Notes: a model not told the origin generated them from the sequence alone. 61,525 nucleotides of DNA from CAWDLX01 sp046728155 (GCA_046728155.1 JBKPDY010000022.1:1-61525); one strand, 5' to 3'. Positions 1-8,360 are shown, counted from the first letter of the stretch. Program-made: numbers and translations.

Positions 1-83
1 ACCGACAGTCCCACGCCGCCGACCTCGATCACCGCACCGTCGGGCGAGATGCCTACCACCCGTCCCCGTACGCTCGCGATCAT
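1..83 (-). CDS. ruvA: Holliday junction helicase subunit RuvA, N-terminal fragment
   Basis: The reverse strand from 83 opens with ATG and reads MIASVRGRVVGISPDGAVIE, the typical RuvA N-terminal OB-fold start. The rest lies outside the window. Its ATG overlaps the TGA stop of ruvC (ATGA, 80-83), so the two are translationally coupled in the usual actinobacterial ruvC-ruvA(-ruvB) order. RuvA binds four-way junctions and loads RuvB for branch migration. Only about 27 codons are visible, so the call rests on the start sequence plus the neighbour. Confidence 0.85.
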   Translation of the reverse strand, partial: MIASVRGRVVGISPDGAVIEVGGVGLS

Positions 84-607
84 CTGGCTCCGCCCCTGCC
101 AGTCGCCGCGGCCCGAGCTGCCATCTTCGCCTGCGCGCCGCCGCGCCATACGTGGCAGATCGCCAGCGCCAGCGCGTCGGCCGCGTCAGCCGGACGGGGC
201 GCCGTCGTCAACCGGAGCAGGCGAGTCACCATCGACGTGACCTGCGCCTTATCCGCCCGGCCGGAGCCGGTTACGGCGGCCTTCACCTCGCTGGGTGTGT
301 AGGTCTGTACCGGCAGACCGGCACGCGCCCCGGCCAGCACCGCGATCGCGCCGGCCTGGGCTGTTCCCATCACGGTGCGGACGTTGTGCTGACTGAAGAC
401 CCGCTCCACGGCTAGGGCGTCGGGGGCGTGTTCGGCCACGAGCGAGGTCAACCGCCCGTCGAGAGTCAGCAGCCGGGCTGCGAGGTCGTCGGCGGGATCC
501 GTGGCGATCAGCTCGACGGCGACCAGTCGGCAGGTGCGCCCCGGCTCGCCCTCGACGACGCCGACACCGCATCGCGTCAGCCCCGGGTCGACGCCCAGTA
601 CCCGCAC
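80..607 (-). CDS. ruvC: Holliday junction endonuclease RuvC
   Basis: A 175-residue protein of normal RuvC length. It opens MRVLGVDPGLTRCGVGVVE, placing the first catalytic acid at D7. E68 lies in LAVERVFSQ, and the C-terminal acid pair is in DAADALALA (about D141/D144). These are the metal-binding residues of the RNase H-like fold that cuts Holliday junctions symmetrically. The start is GTG at 605-607 after a G-rich Shine-Dalgarno stretch. The stop overlaps the ruvA start by 4 nt. It is the last complete gene of the pdxT-yebC-ruvC side of the conserved block, although yebC is here 6 kb away. Confidence 0.95.
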   Translation of the reverse strand: MRVLGVDPGLTRCGVGVVEGEPGRTCRLVAVELIATDPADDLAARLLTLDGRLTSLVAEHAPDALAVERVFSQHNVRTVMGTAQAGAIAVLAGARAGLPVQTYTPSEVKAAVTGSGRADKAQVTSMVTRLLRLTTAPRPADAADALALAICHVWRGGAQAKMAARAAATGRGGAR

Positions 608-705
608 CCCCCTCCCCCTTTCGCGTGTTCACGCTGCGACGAACAAGCGTTCGATCACGCTACCCTTGCCGGCTTCGCGACGCACGCCGACACGCCCAGC
701 CGGGT

Positions 706-711
706 TAGCCT
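706..711 (+). promoter_or_regulatory. -10 hexamer of a probable leaderless promoter (cupin gene)
   Basis: TAGCCT lies 7 nt before the ATG at 719, so transcription should begin at or next to the start codon. No Shine-Dalgarno sequence is seen between them. The same geometry recurs at many genes in the window. Confidence 0.4.
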
Positions 712-718
712 GCGTCGT

Positions 719-1048
719 ATGCCTGTCGTGCCCGGCGCCGGGCGATACGCGCGCCCGTCCGCCAACGATTCGACCCGGTTCGACGAGCACCTCCGAACGA
801 ATGACCTGTCCGTCGGCACGTACTCACTGCCCGCCGCCGCGGTCGACGACCAGATGCCACACAGCGAGGACGAGATCTACGTCGTCACCGCCGGCAGGGC
901 GACGTTCGTCGACGGAGCCGGACGGACGCCGGTCGGGCCAGGTGACGTCATCTTCGTGCCGGCCGGCGCGGAGCATCGATTCGTCGACATCATCGAGGCC
1001 CTGGCCCTCGTCGTGGTTTTCGCCCCGCCCTACCGGTCGCGGACGTAG
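719..1048 (+). CDS. small cupin-domain protein
   Basis: A 109-residue protein with a single cupin barrel. Cupin motif 1 is recognisable around MPHSEDEIYVVTAGRA (residues about 43-58), supplying His and Glu metal ligands. Motif 2 is around PGDVIFVPAGAEHRF (about 75-90), with the closing His. Such stand-alone cupins bind a divalent metal and act as small enzymes or sensors; the substrate cannot be told. I start at 719 rather than at upstream in-frame starts, because the upstream part overlaps ruvC antisense and looks non-coding, and because a -10-like TAGCCT sits 7 nt upstream. It is transcribed divergently from ruvC. Confidence 0.75.
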   Translation: MPVVPGAGRYARPSANDSTRFDEHLRTNDLSVGTYSLPAAAVDDQMPHSEDEIYVVTAGRATFVDGAGRTPVGPGDVIFVPAGAEHRFVDIIEALALVVVFAPPYRSRT

Positions 1049-1075
1049 GGCCCGGCGAGGCGGCTTCAGCGACGT

Positions 1076-1693
1076 TCAGTTGGCTATCGCGGGCCAGATG
1101 GCGTCAACGAGTTGCTCGGGCAGCTTTTCCCGGTCAAGGTTGGAGTTCCAGCCGAACATGGTCTGGGAGACCATCGGACCCACGAGCATGGCCATGGTGA
1201 CGTCGATGTCGATGTCGGGGCGCAGCTCGCCTGCGGCAATACCACGGCGAAGCACGTCACGCATCCGCTCCCGGCGGGGCGCCATCACTTTCTGGTAGCA
1301 CTCTCTGAGAGCGGGGCTGCGATTCATCTCGGAGATCAAGCACGGAAGCACGCTCGCGGCCTGGACGGGCGCGTGGTTACCCACCGGTCGTAGCAACGTG
1401 ATCAGGTCATCCCGGACGGACACTCCGCTGATCTCGGGAATCGGCCCCTTCAACGACGCCACGGCGTCCATCAGAAGCGCGTCCTTGTTGGCCCAGCGCC
1501 GGTAGATCGTGGCCTTGCCGACGCCGGCCCGGGCGGCCACCGCCTCGATCGAGAGGGCTTCGGCGGTGGTACCGCTCGCCAGCAGCTCCAGCACGGCGGC
1601 GAGGATGGCTTCGTCGGCGCGGACGCTGCGCGGCCGGCCGGGACCCTTACGATCCTGGTCCGGCAGCGCAGCTTCCGTCGTCACACCCCACAT
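1076..1693 (-). CDS. TetR-family transcriptional regulator
   Basis: A 205-residue one-component repressor. The N-terminal helix-turn-helix ends in VGKATIYRRWANKDAL (residues about 50-65), typical of TetR proteins. The C-terminal part is the ligand-binding helical domain. The start is taken at the ATG encoding MWGVTTEAAL; the longer reading frame upstream runs into the MFS gene and is not plausible. It lies 16 bp downstream of the MFS exporter in the same direction, so it probably represses its own operon. A 14-bp palindrome upstream of the transporter (3343-3356) is a candidate operator. Confidence 0.9.
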   Translation of the reverse strand: MWGVTTEAALPDQDRKGPGRPRSVRADEAILAAVLELLASGTTAEALSIEAVAARAGVGKATIYRRWANKDALLMDAVASLKGPIPEISGVSVRDDLITLLRPVGNHAPVQAASVLPCLISEMNRSPALRECYQKVMAPRRERMRDVLRRGIAAGELRPDIDIDVTMAMLVGPMVSQTMFGWNSNLDREKLPEQLVDAIWPAIAN

Positions 1694-1709
1694 TGTGGCG
1701 CGGGCGCAT

Positions 1710-3281
1710 CTATTCGGCCAGCACGAGCTCGTCGCGTGGCTGCGGCGTCTGGACCACCGTCGGGGCCGTTGCCGGTCGCCTCGGCAGCCACGCGAGCACG
1801 ACGCCGATGCTGAAGAGGGCGATGATCGCCGCCCCGGCCGACGCCCAGTGCATCGCCGCGATGAAGGCGTCGTTGGCCGAGGAGACCAGCCGGCCGGCGG
1901 CTGGGCCGGCATGCGCGGCCACGCCGTACGCACCGCTGATCGACTCCTCAGCGGCGGACCGTGCAGCGGGCGGTAGCCCCGTCAGCGAGCCGCTGATCTG
2001 GCCCCGGTACACCCCTGACAGCACGGATCCGAGCACCGCGACGCCAAGAGCACCGCCGACCTGACGCACGGTGTTGGAGATGGCCGAACCAACACCCGCC
2101 TTCTCCCGTGGGAGTGACGCCATGATCGACTCGGTCACGGGTGGCATCACGTTCGCCATGCCGGCGCCCTGGATGAAGGTCAGCACGATGAGCACCCACA
2201 GCGGGCTGGAGGCCGTGACCAGGGCGAATCCGCCCAGGCCGACCGTCACCAGTCCGAGGCCGACGGCGCAGACCGCCCTCGGCCCGTACCGGCGCACCAT
2301 GTTCGCGCTGCGCGGAGCGAAGATCAGCTGTGCCGCCGCGAAAGGAGTCATCAGGAGCCCGGCCTGAAGGGGGGTGTACCCGCGGACGAGCTGAAGGTAG
2401 AAGGCCAGGAAGAAAATCATGCCCATGGCGGCGAAGAACACCAGCCCGATTGAACCCACCGCCGCCGAGAAGCTCGGGTCGCGGAAGAGCCGGACCTCCA
2501 GCGAGGGGTGGTCGGTACGCCGCTCGTACATGACGAAGGCGGCAAGTACGGCGAGGCCCACCGCGACGCCGGCAAGCGCCTGTCCCCGGCCGAAGCCGTG
2601 TTCGCCGCCATCGATGATCCCGTACACCAGAGCGATCAGACCGACGATGGACAACGCCACTCCGACCAGATCGACGCGACCGGGGTTGGGGTTGCGCGAC
2701 TCAGGGACGATCAGGGCCACGGCCACGATGCCCGCCGCGAGGATCGGGACGTTGATCAGGAAGACCGAACCCCACCAGAACCGCTCGAGCAGCAGACCGC
2801 CGACCACCGGACCGATGGCGACACCGAGTCCGACCGCGCCGGCCCAGATGCCGATGGCCCGGCCACGCTCTCTCGGGTCGAAGACATTCGAGATGATCGA
2901 AAGGGTGGAGGGCAAGATGGCCGCGCCGCCGATGCCCATCAGGGCCCTGGCCCAGATCAGCTGGTCAGGAGTCTGTGCGTAGGCGGAGGCCAGCGAGGCC
3001 AGCGCGAAGAGCAAGAGTCCGGCGAAGAGGATCCGCCGCCGGCCGATCCGGTCACCCATGATGCCCGCGGTGAAGAGCAGACCGGCGAAGACAAGTGTGT
3101 ACGCGTTGATGGCCCATTCGAGTTGGGCTTGACTCGCGCCGAGCCCGTGTATCGGGTCGGCGATCGTGCGCATGGCCACGTTGAGCACGGTGTTGTCGAG
3201 TACCACGACGAGCAGGCTCACGACGAGGACGCCGAGTATCGCCCATCGGCGCGGGTGACCGGTGTTGGCTTGGATCTCCAT
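1710..3281 (-). CDS. MFS drug efflux transporter, DHA2 (EmrB/QacA-like) family
   Basis: A 523-residue membrane protein of the 14-helix DHA2 class of proton-coupled multidrug exporters. The first helix carries the family motif C-like LDNTVLNVAMRTI. The loop 2-3 motif is GDRIGRRRILFAG. The GIGGAAILPSTLSII helix is also typical. The start codon ATG at 3279-3281 is preceded two nucleotides away by GGGGGAG. It is first in a two-gene operon with the TetR gene. Substrate is unknown: the family exports cationic dyes, antibiotics and lipids. The pairing with TetR suggests inducible resistance or export of a small molecule. Confidence 0.9.
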   Translation of the reverse strand: MEIQANTGHPRRWAILGVLVVSLLVVVLDNTVLNVAMRTIADPIHGLGASQAQLEWAINAYTLVFAGLLFTAGIMGDRIGRRRILFAGLLLFALASLASAYAQTPDQLIWARALMGIGGAAILPSTLSIISNVFDPRERGRAIGIWAGAVGLGVAIGPVVGGLLLERFWWGSVFLINVPILAAGIVAVALIVPESRNPNPGRVDLVGVALSIVGLIALVYGIIDGGEHGFGRGQALAGVAVGLAVLAAFVMYERRTDHPSLEVRLFRDPSFSAAVGSIGLVFFAAMGMIFFLAFYLQLVRGYTPLQAGLLMTPFAAAQLIFAPRSANMVRRYGPRAVCAVGLGLVTVGLGGFALVTASSPLWVLIVLTFIQGAGMANVMPPVTESIMASLPREKAGVGSAISNTVRQVGGALGVAVLGSVLSGVYRGQISGSLTGLPPAARSAAEESISGAYGVAAHAGPAAGRLVSSANDAFIAAMHWASAGAAIIALFSIGVVLAWLPRRPATAPTVVQTPQPRDELVLAE

Positions 3282-3342
3282 TACTCCCCCAGCTGCCGCG
3301 ACGCCTTCGGCCGCGACAATTCGATACGGCTGTGTCTCGTAA

Positions 3343-3356
3343 CTAGGCTAGCCTAG
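3343..3356. promoter_or_regulatory. 14-bp perfect palindrome, candidate TetR operator
   Basis: CTAGGCTAGCCTAG is a perfect inverted repeat located 62 bp upstream of the MFS start codon. Position and symmetry fit an operator of the co-transcribed TetR regulator. Several TAnnnT hexamers inside it could serve as a -10 element, which would place the operator over the promoter. Binding is inferred. Confidence 0.6.
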
Positions 3357-3424
3357 GCCGGGGGTCTGACGAAACGCCGCCGTTCCGTAATCCGAATAAC
3401 GTGAGCTGCGTCACGCCGAAGGCA

Positions 3425-4216
3425 TCAGGCCGTCCGTACCGGCAGGATCTCGGCGACGTCCTGACTGGTGAGCGCCGTCTGGTCGTCGGAGCCGGCATTG
3501 ATGACGAGCCCTGCGGCGCCGACGCCGCGGATCATCTCAAACAGCTGCGGGCCGGCCACGTCGGCGACATCGGCGAGAGGCCGTGCCGGCGGCGGCAGGC
3601 TGGACATGAACTCGGCGAACCGGTCCGTCGCGGTGAAACAGACCACGACCGGGCCGGCGATATCGGGCAGGTAGACCTGGGCCAGCGCATGGTTGGACCG
3701 CTCGACGAGCAGGAGATAGCGGTGCGCCAACAGCTCAGCGGTGGGGACGGGGCCGCTGCCTCTGCGGGCAAGAGCCTGTTCCGCTTCGATGGCTGTGGCC
3801 CACCGTACGGCGATATCGAACCCTCCCGCCGCGACGTACCACTGATGCTCCCGCGGCGACGCTGGGTTGACGATCAGGGCGGTCAGGTTGGCGTCGAGGG
3901 CCCGCATCAGCTTGACCCCTGGCACGGGTCCGCCGTACACACCGATCGCCTGCCGTTCGGCGAGCAGTGCTGACTCGTGGTCGGTGAACACGTTCAGTAC
4001 CGGTGAGGGAGCGGCGTCGGCGAACAACAGCATCTGTTGAAAACTGGTCTGGCCCCAGGCGCGGTCGGCGAAGAGCACCGGTACGTACCAGTCATCGTGG
4101 CTGACAAGTGCGCGCATGACCTGATCGATATCGGCCTGGGTCGGGGGCTGCCGCTCGGCGAAAGCCATCAGCGAGCGGCGGGCCAGGGAGAGCTGCCCGG
4201 GGGCCGACGTGGTCAC
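3425..4216 (-). CDS. SseB-like N-terminal domain protein
   Basis: A 263-residue soluble protein. Residues about 15-130 resemble the SseB N-terminal domain: WYVPVLFADR, then an LLFADAAPSPVLNVFTDHES strand-helix, then LMRALDANLTALIVNPAS. A second region (about 140-255) with VVVCFTATDRFAEF has a similar pattern, suggesting a duplicated fold. In actinobacteria such proteins are common, often near secretion or polymorphic-toxin loci, but their role is unknown. The start is GTG at 4214-4216 with GAGG 8 nt upstream; the longer frame to 4324 lacks a good ribosome site and crosses an AT-rich promoter-like stretch. Confidence 0.6.
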   Translation of the reverse strand: MTTSAPGQLSLARRSLMAFAERQPPTQADIDQVMRALVSHDDWYVPVLFADRAWGQTSFQQMLLFADAAPSPVLNVFTDHESALLAERQAIGVYGGPVPGVKLMRALDANLTALIVNPASPREHQWYVAAGGFDIAVRWATAIEAEQALARRGSGPVPTAELLAHRYLLLVERSNHALAQVYLPDIAGPVVVCFTATDRFAEFMSSLPPPARPLADVADVAGPQLFEMIRGVGAAGLVINAGSDDQTALTSQDVAEILPVRTA

Positions 4217-4286
4217 GACGCGATCCTCACGGGTGGCGGCGGCCGCACGCAATCCACCCTTCGGTGGCTCCGGGCACCTCGCCACG

Positions 4287-4313
4287 GTATATCGCTTGTT
4301 AAGTTCAATATAC
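4287..4313. promoter_or_regulatory. AT-rich inverted repeat upstream of the SseB-like gene
   Basis: GTATAT (4287-4292) and ATATAC (4308-4313) are inverted around a 15-nt spacer, and inner bases CTT/AAG also pair. The stretch is conspicuously AT-rich for this genome. It lies between the SseB-like gene and the start of two tiny rightward ORFs, and includes a TTGAAC hexamer on the minus strand. It is a plausible operator or promoter region; the protein that binds it is unknown. Confidence 0.4.
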
Positions 4314-4343
4314 GCCCTGCACACCGATATTCAGCGAGGGATC

Positions 4344-4421
4344 ATGGATCGAGCTACCGCAGTGGCAGGCGGCGCACTCGGAGGTGCGCTGCCTTCGACC
4401 TTTGGCGAGAGGTTGGCATGA
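4344..4421 (+). CDS. possible 25-codon ORF
   Basis: ATG at 4344 follows a GAGGG ribosome-site-like sequence and gives MDRATAVAGGALGGALPSTF plus five more residues. Its TGA overlaps the ATG of the next small ORF in an ATGA junction. No family is recognised. The only support is the ribosome site, the upstream AT-rich region and the coupling geometry. Confidence 0.2.
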   Translation: MDRATAVAGGALGGALPSTFGERLA

Positions 4422-4579
4422 ACAAGCAGCTTCACGCGGCAGAGACCAATGGAAGCTTCCGCTCCTGCCGGGCCGCGGCGGCGAACTCCAGCGGCGACCT
4501 GGCCGTCTACCGCTGCTGGTCGCCCACGACGGTCCGCCTCGCTACCCTCGTCCGTCGCCGGCATGAGACGGTGCACTAG
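4418..4579 (+). CDS. possible 53-codon ORF
   Basis: It starts in an ATGA overlap with the preceding 25-codon ORF and ends 4 nt into the 3' end of the convergent diguanylate cyclase gene. The product is basic and has two cysteines, with no recognised domain. It could be a small coupled gene or chance; codon composition does not decide. Confidence 0.2.
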   Translation: MNKQLHAAETNGSFRSCRAAAANSSGDLAVYRCWSPTTVRLATLVRRRHETVH

Positions 4580-6240
4580 ATGATTTCGCGCAACGAATCG
4601 ATGATCGGTGGTGTCTCGCCAAGGTCACCGGTGCCGCTCGAGCGAGGCTCAGTAAGCCTGTGTGGCTCATCGGCCGAGGCAATGACGTACCGGCCCTTGC
4701 CGTCAAGCTTGGCGGCGTACATCGCGTTGTCCGCACGGCAGAGTATGTCCTCGAGGGTCGCCCGCCCGGGACGGCGCAGGGCGACTCCGACGCTGCCACT
4801 AATCGTGATTCGGTATCCGTCCACATTGAACGACGGTGCCAGAGCGCCTGTGATTCGACCGGCCACGGTTTCGGCTTCGTCGGCGGTGTTCAGGCCTTCG
4901 CACAGTGCGGCAAACTCATCGCCGCCAATGCGTGCGAGCGTGTCGGAAGGTCCAACGCAGCTCCGTAGGCGTTTTGCGACCGCGCATAACAGATGGTCGC
5001 CGACACGATGCCCTAGTTCGTCGTTGACCAGCTTGAAGTCGTCCAGATCGATGAACAGGAGGGCCATCAGGTCGGCTCCAACGTCTTGCCTGGCCACCGC
5101 GTGCTCGGCCCGGTCTTGGAACAGTCCGCGGTTGGCCAGGCCGGTGAGCTGGTCGTGGTACGCCAGATAGTGCAGCTGTCGCTCGCGGACGCGAAGGCCG
5201 CGCACCGCGATCCTCAGTTGACGTGTGAGACTCCAGTTTTCGCGCGCGTCCACGAGCTGACGGGCGGCCACGAGGATGACGATCAGCATCCCCAGGAGAT
5301 AGAGGAACCTGCCGATCCAGCCGTACCGTAGTGTGAGTACGACACCCGTGCTGATAGCGACGGCTAGCGGCACGTACGGCAGCACCACCCACGCAGGTGA
5401 GTTGTGGTACGTGTCAGGGGGCCCGCGTCCCGTCCTGGCGCTCAGTGCGGCCAGTCCCAGGATCAGGAATCCGGCGAACCACCCGAGGTCGGCGAACGTG
5501 CCAGCGTGATATATCTCATGTGCGCCGAGGTACTCGAAGAGGGCGTCCGACACCGACAGAGCGAGCGCGCCCACCGCGAGCAGCGCAACCGGCGCCCGCT
5601 GATCCGGTGCTACGTGGCCGAGCAGAATTACTGCCATCGTGACCAACGCGACATCGCCGATGGGATAAGCGAGCCCCAGTGCAGCTCTAAACCCGCTGCC
5701 CTGTTGCACGTCCATATTCGGACCGATAATGAGTGCCCAACTCACGAACAGCAGTGATGTGCTGACGATAAGGGCGTCCAGAAGCGCGCGCACCGTGCCT
5801 CGCTGCGCCGTGAACAGCGCCAACATTCCGGCGATCATCAGTGGCAGGGCCAATAGGTAGAAAACGTCCGCCAGCGAGGGGTACGGCAGGTTCCGGCCTT
5901 TGATCAACTCGTAGTAGCACCAGATGAGCTGACCCAATGCCCAGGCGCCCGCGCCGGCGCCAATAAGCGCCCACCCATACCGAGCCGAGCCCGCTACCCG
6001 CCGGTATGCGACGATGAACGTCCCCGCAACAAACGCTGGCACCACCACGAGAACGAGATCACCGAAAGCCAGCATGGTCCAGGCAGTTCCGGGGCGAAGC
6101 GCGACCATGAGTACGAATACGGCCACTGCCGCGCCAACCGCGGCGACGGCATGCCACCCGGCCGCCGGTCGCACGCTCCAACGACGGTTGCGGACCGCCG
6201 ACACCACGACCCGCTCGGTTACGTCGGACCTTGATGGCAA
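4576..6240 (-). CDS. membrane diguanylate cyclase (GGDEF protein)
   Basis: A 554-residue protein. About nine to ten hydrophobic segments fill residues 25-330, forming a membrane sensor module. A GGDEF domain follows (residues about 370-530), with the signature GGDEF at 439-443, so it should condense two GTP into cyclic-di-GMP. Five residues before the signature the inhibitory site RxxD reads GPSD, so the arginine is missing and product inhibition is probably lost. No EAL domain is present. The frame opens with a TTG start at 6238-6240 preceded by GGGGGG; a GTG a few codons in is an alternative. It is monocistronic as far as visible. Confidence 0.9.
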   Translation of the reverse strand: MPSRSDVTERVVVSAVRNRRWSVRPAAGWHAVAAVGAAVAVFVLMVALRPGTAWTMLAFGDLVLVVVPAFVAGTFIVAYRRVAGSARYGWALIGAGAGAWALGQLIWCYYELIKGRNLPYPSLADVFYLLALPLMIAGMLALFTAQRGTVRALLDALIVSTSLLFVSWALIIGPNMDVQQGSGFRAALGLAYPIGDVALVTMAVILLGHVAPDQRAPVALLAVGALALSVSDALFEYLGAHEIYHAGTFADLGWFAGFLILGLAALSARTGRGPPDTYHNSPAWVVLPYVPLAVAISTGVVLTLRYGWIGRFLYLLGMLIVILVAARQLVDARENWSLTRQLRIAVRGLRVRERQLHYLAYHDQLTGLANRGLFQDRAEHAVARQDVGADLMALLFIDLDDFKLVNDELGHRVGDHLLCAVAKRLRSCVGPSDTLARIGGDEFAALCEGLNTADEAETVAGRITGALAPSFNVDGYRITISGSVGVALRRPGRATLEDILCRADNAMYAAKLDGKGRYVIASADEPHRLTEPRSSGTGDLGETPPIIDSLREII

Positions 6241-6839
6241 ACCAACCCCCCGCAGATTAGCCTACCGCGGCAGCCCGCACGAACAGGATCGGCGGCGTCC
6301 TAGCCGGCCACCGGTCACATTCGACCTACGTTCACTGAACCAGCTGAAAACACCGGAGGTCAATGATCGGGCATCGCTATTGGTCCGTCAGCCACCAGGC
6401 GCAAGCCGGATATCGGAAGGTCTGAAATGCTGCAGCCGCCACGACTATCTCCAACACATCCATCTTGACGCCGATCCGCCCGAGCATATGTGTCAAGGAC
6501 ATAACTCGACGTTTCCCCGACCGGGTCTGGACAGTTCGTTGAGACCGTCTGCATGCTCCCTTACGTAGTTTCATGGCGTCGGATCATCACATCCGCCGCA
6601 TCCCAGTAACAGTGATGGCCTATCGTGACGCGAATTGACTTGAGCTGCCAAATGTGATTGGAGTTTAGTTCGCAGAATCGTGTTGTGTTTGATGTCGTGC
6701 TCAGCGTGGCGGGGATCGCGATCGAGGGCGGCCGTGTGTACCGATGACCCGTCGGCCTCGGCGGCTATGTCGGCGACGGTCACCGGCACGTAGCCGGCGA
6801 GCAGTCAGCACCGCGCGGGCAAGGGCGAGAACTGGTGCG
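6241..6839. other. gene-poor region, GC-lower in its second half
   Basis: About 600 bases without a convincing gene. From about 6360 to 6720 the sequence is visibly richer in A and T than its surroundings. The short frames there (such as the reverse frame 6571-6789) have no recognisable domain. No tRNA-like arms or inverted terminal repeats were seen. It may be the scar of a lost mobile element, or the regulatory region of the leftward diguanylate cyclase gene. Confidence 0.5.
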
Positions 6840-7592
6840 TCAGCTGAGTAGTGCAAGCGTCTCGTCCGACACATCGAAGTTGGCGTAGACGTTCTGCACG
6901 TCGTCGCTGTCCTCGATCGCGTCGATCAGCTTGAAGATCTTCCGGGCGCCGTCCTCGTCGAGAGGCACCGTGACGCTGGGCACGAACGACGACTCGGCCG
7001 ATTCGTAGTCGATGCCGGCGTTCTGAAGGGCGGTCCGCACGGGTACCAGGTCGGACGGGTCCGAGATGACCTCCCACGCCTCACCGAGGTCGTTCACCTC
7101 GTCGGCACCGGCGTCGAGCACGGCCAGCAGCACATCATCCTCGGCGAGCGAGCCTGCCTTGGGCACGATCACGACGCCCTGGCGAGAGAACAGGTACGCC
7201 ACCGAGCCGGCGTCGGCGAGAGAGCCCCCGTTGCGGGTCAGCGCCGTCCGTACATCGGTCGCGGCCCGGTTGCGGTTGTCGGTCAGACATTCGATCAGCA
7301 ACGCGACGCCGTTGGGCCCGTACCCCTCGTACATCACGGTCTGATAGTCGGCTGCCCCCGCCTCGAGCCCGGCGCCACGCTTCTGGGCCCGTTCGATGTT
7401 GTCGTTGGGGACGGAGTTCTTCTTCGCCTTCTGGATGGCGTCGTACAAAGTGGGATTGCCGGCCGGATCACCCCCGCCGGTCCGCGCCGCGACCTCGATA
7501 TTTTTGATCAACCGGGCGAACAGCTTGCCGCGCTTGGCGTCGACCAGGGCCTTCTTGTGCTTGGTCGTCGCCCATTTCGAGTGGCCGGACAT
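6840..7592 (-). CDS. yebC: YebC/PmpR family translation-associated or transcription regulator
   Basis: A 250-residue protein of standard length. It opens MSGHSKWATTKHKKALVDAK, the family hallmark, followed by ARTGGGDPAGNP and the MYEGYGPNGVALLIECLTDN segment of domain 2. Family members have been described as DNA-binding regulators and, more recently, as ribosome-associated factors helping difficult peptide bonds, like mitochondrial TACO1. A GGAGGGTGGG ribosome site precedes the ATG. It follows pdxT by 17 bp in the same direction and normally precedes ruvC; here the intervening 6.2 kb hold unrelated genes. Confidence 0.95.
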   Translation of the reverse strand: MSGHSKWATTKHKKALVDAKRGKLFARLIKNIEVAARTGGGDPAGNPTLYDAIQKAKKNSVPNDNIERAQKRGAGLEAGAADYQTVMYEGYGPNGVALLIECLTDNRNRAATDVRTALTRNGGSLADAGSVAYLFSRQGVVIVPKAGSLAEDDVLLAVLDAGADEVNDLGEAWEVISDPSDLVPVRTALQNAGIDYESAESSFVPSVTVPLDEDGARKIFKLIDAIEDSDDVQNVYANFDVSDETLALLS

Positions 7593-7609
7593 TGACCCAC
7601 CCTCCGCCG

Positions 7610-8221
7610 TCAGCCGCGCACCGCGCGAACCAACTCCGCGAAGTGCCGGTGCAGGCGAAGGTCACCGGTGAGCTCGGGGTGGAATGCGGTGGCGAGCACG
7701 TTGCGCTCTCGAACCGCGACAATCCTACCGGCGGCGACCGGCCCATCCAGCCGGCCCAGCACCTCGACACCCGCGCCCATCCGCTCAACCCAGGGAGCGC
7801 GGATGAACACCGCGTGAAACGCCCCGCCATCGATGCCGCCCAGCTCGACCGACTCCTCGAACGAGTCGACCTGGCGGCCGAACGCGTTTCGACGGACCGT
7901 CATGTCGATGCCGCCGAAGCCGCGTTGGTCGGAGCGCCCATCCAGAACCTCGGTCGCGAGCATGATCATGCCGGCACACGACCCGTAGGCCGGCATGCCA
8001 TCGGCGATCAACTTCGTCACCGGGTCCGCGAGGCCGAACTCGATCGCGAGCTTGCTCATCGTGGTCGACTCCCCGCCAGGGATCACCAGCCCGTCGATCT
8101 CCTCCAACTCGGACGGGCGGCGAACCGGCCGGGCGCGCACGTCCACCTCCGCCAGGGCGCGTAGGTGTTCCCGGACATCCCCCTGCAGGGCCAGCACGCC
8201 GACGGTCACGTCACCCGACAC
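7610..8221 (-). CDS. pdxT: pyridoxal 5'-phosphate synthase glutaminase subunit PdxT
   Basis: A 203-residue class I glutamine amidotransferase. It hydrolyses glutamine and channels ammonia to PdxS for PLP synthesis. The triad is visible: C82 in YGSCAGMIML, H181 and E183 in AFHPELTGD. GGESTTMSKL (residues 49-58) is the conserved glycine-rich loop. The start is taken as the GTG at 8219-8221. A TAGGGT hexamer sits 7 nt upstream, so the mRNA may be leaderless. The usual partner gene pdxS lies 3.3 kb away, separated by TIR and RyR genes, so the two subunits cannot share one simple operon here. Confidence 0.93.
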   Translation of the reverse strand: MSGDVTVGVLALQGDVREHLRALAEVDVRARPVRRPSELEEIDGLVIPGGESTTMSKLAIEFGLADPVTKLIADGMPAYGSCAGMIMLATEVLDGRSDQRGFGGIDMTVRRNAFGRQVDSFEESVELGGIDGGAFHAVFIRAPWVERMGAGVEVLGRLDGPVAAGRIVAVRERNVLATAFHPELTGDLRLHRHFAELVRAVRG

Positions 8222-8228
8222 GCCATCA

Positions 8229-8234
8229 ACCCTA
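8229..8234 (-). promoter_or_regulatory. -10 hexamer of a probable leaderless pdxT promoter
   Basis: TAGGGT on the minus strand lies 7 nt before the GTG start of pdxT. It would give pdxT its own promoter, which fits its separation from pdxS. Confidence 0.4.
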
Positions 8235-8360
8235 CGGCGCCCGGACCTGTACTCATCGCGGGCGGGGTCCTGCCAACGGTGCGCCGAACGGCCGATGGCC
8301 GCCGCCATCGATCGACCGTAGCGTTCCATGTCGAACGGGGCCGGGCGAAGGGACGACGGC

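Noticed and set aside
6571..6789. Transposase remnant on the minus strand
   Set aside because: The frame suggested one at first sight because of lower GC, but no DDE motif, terminal repeats or family-specific block could be identified.
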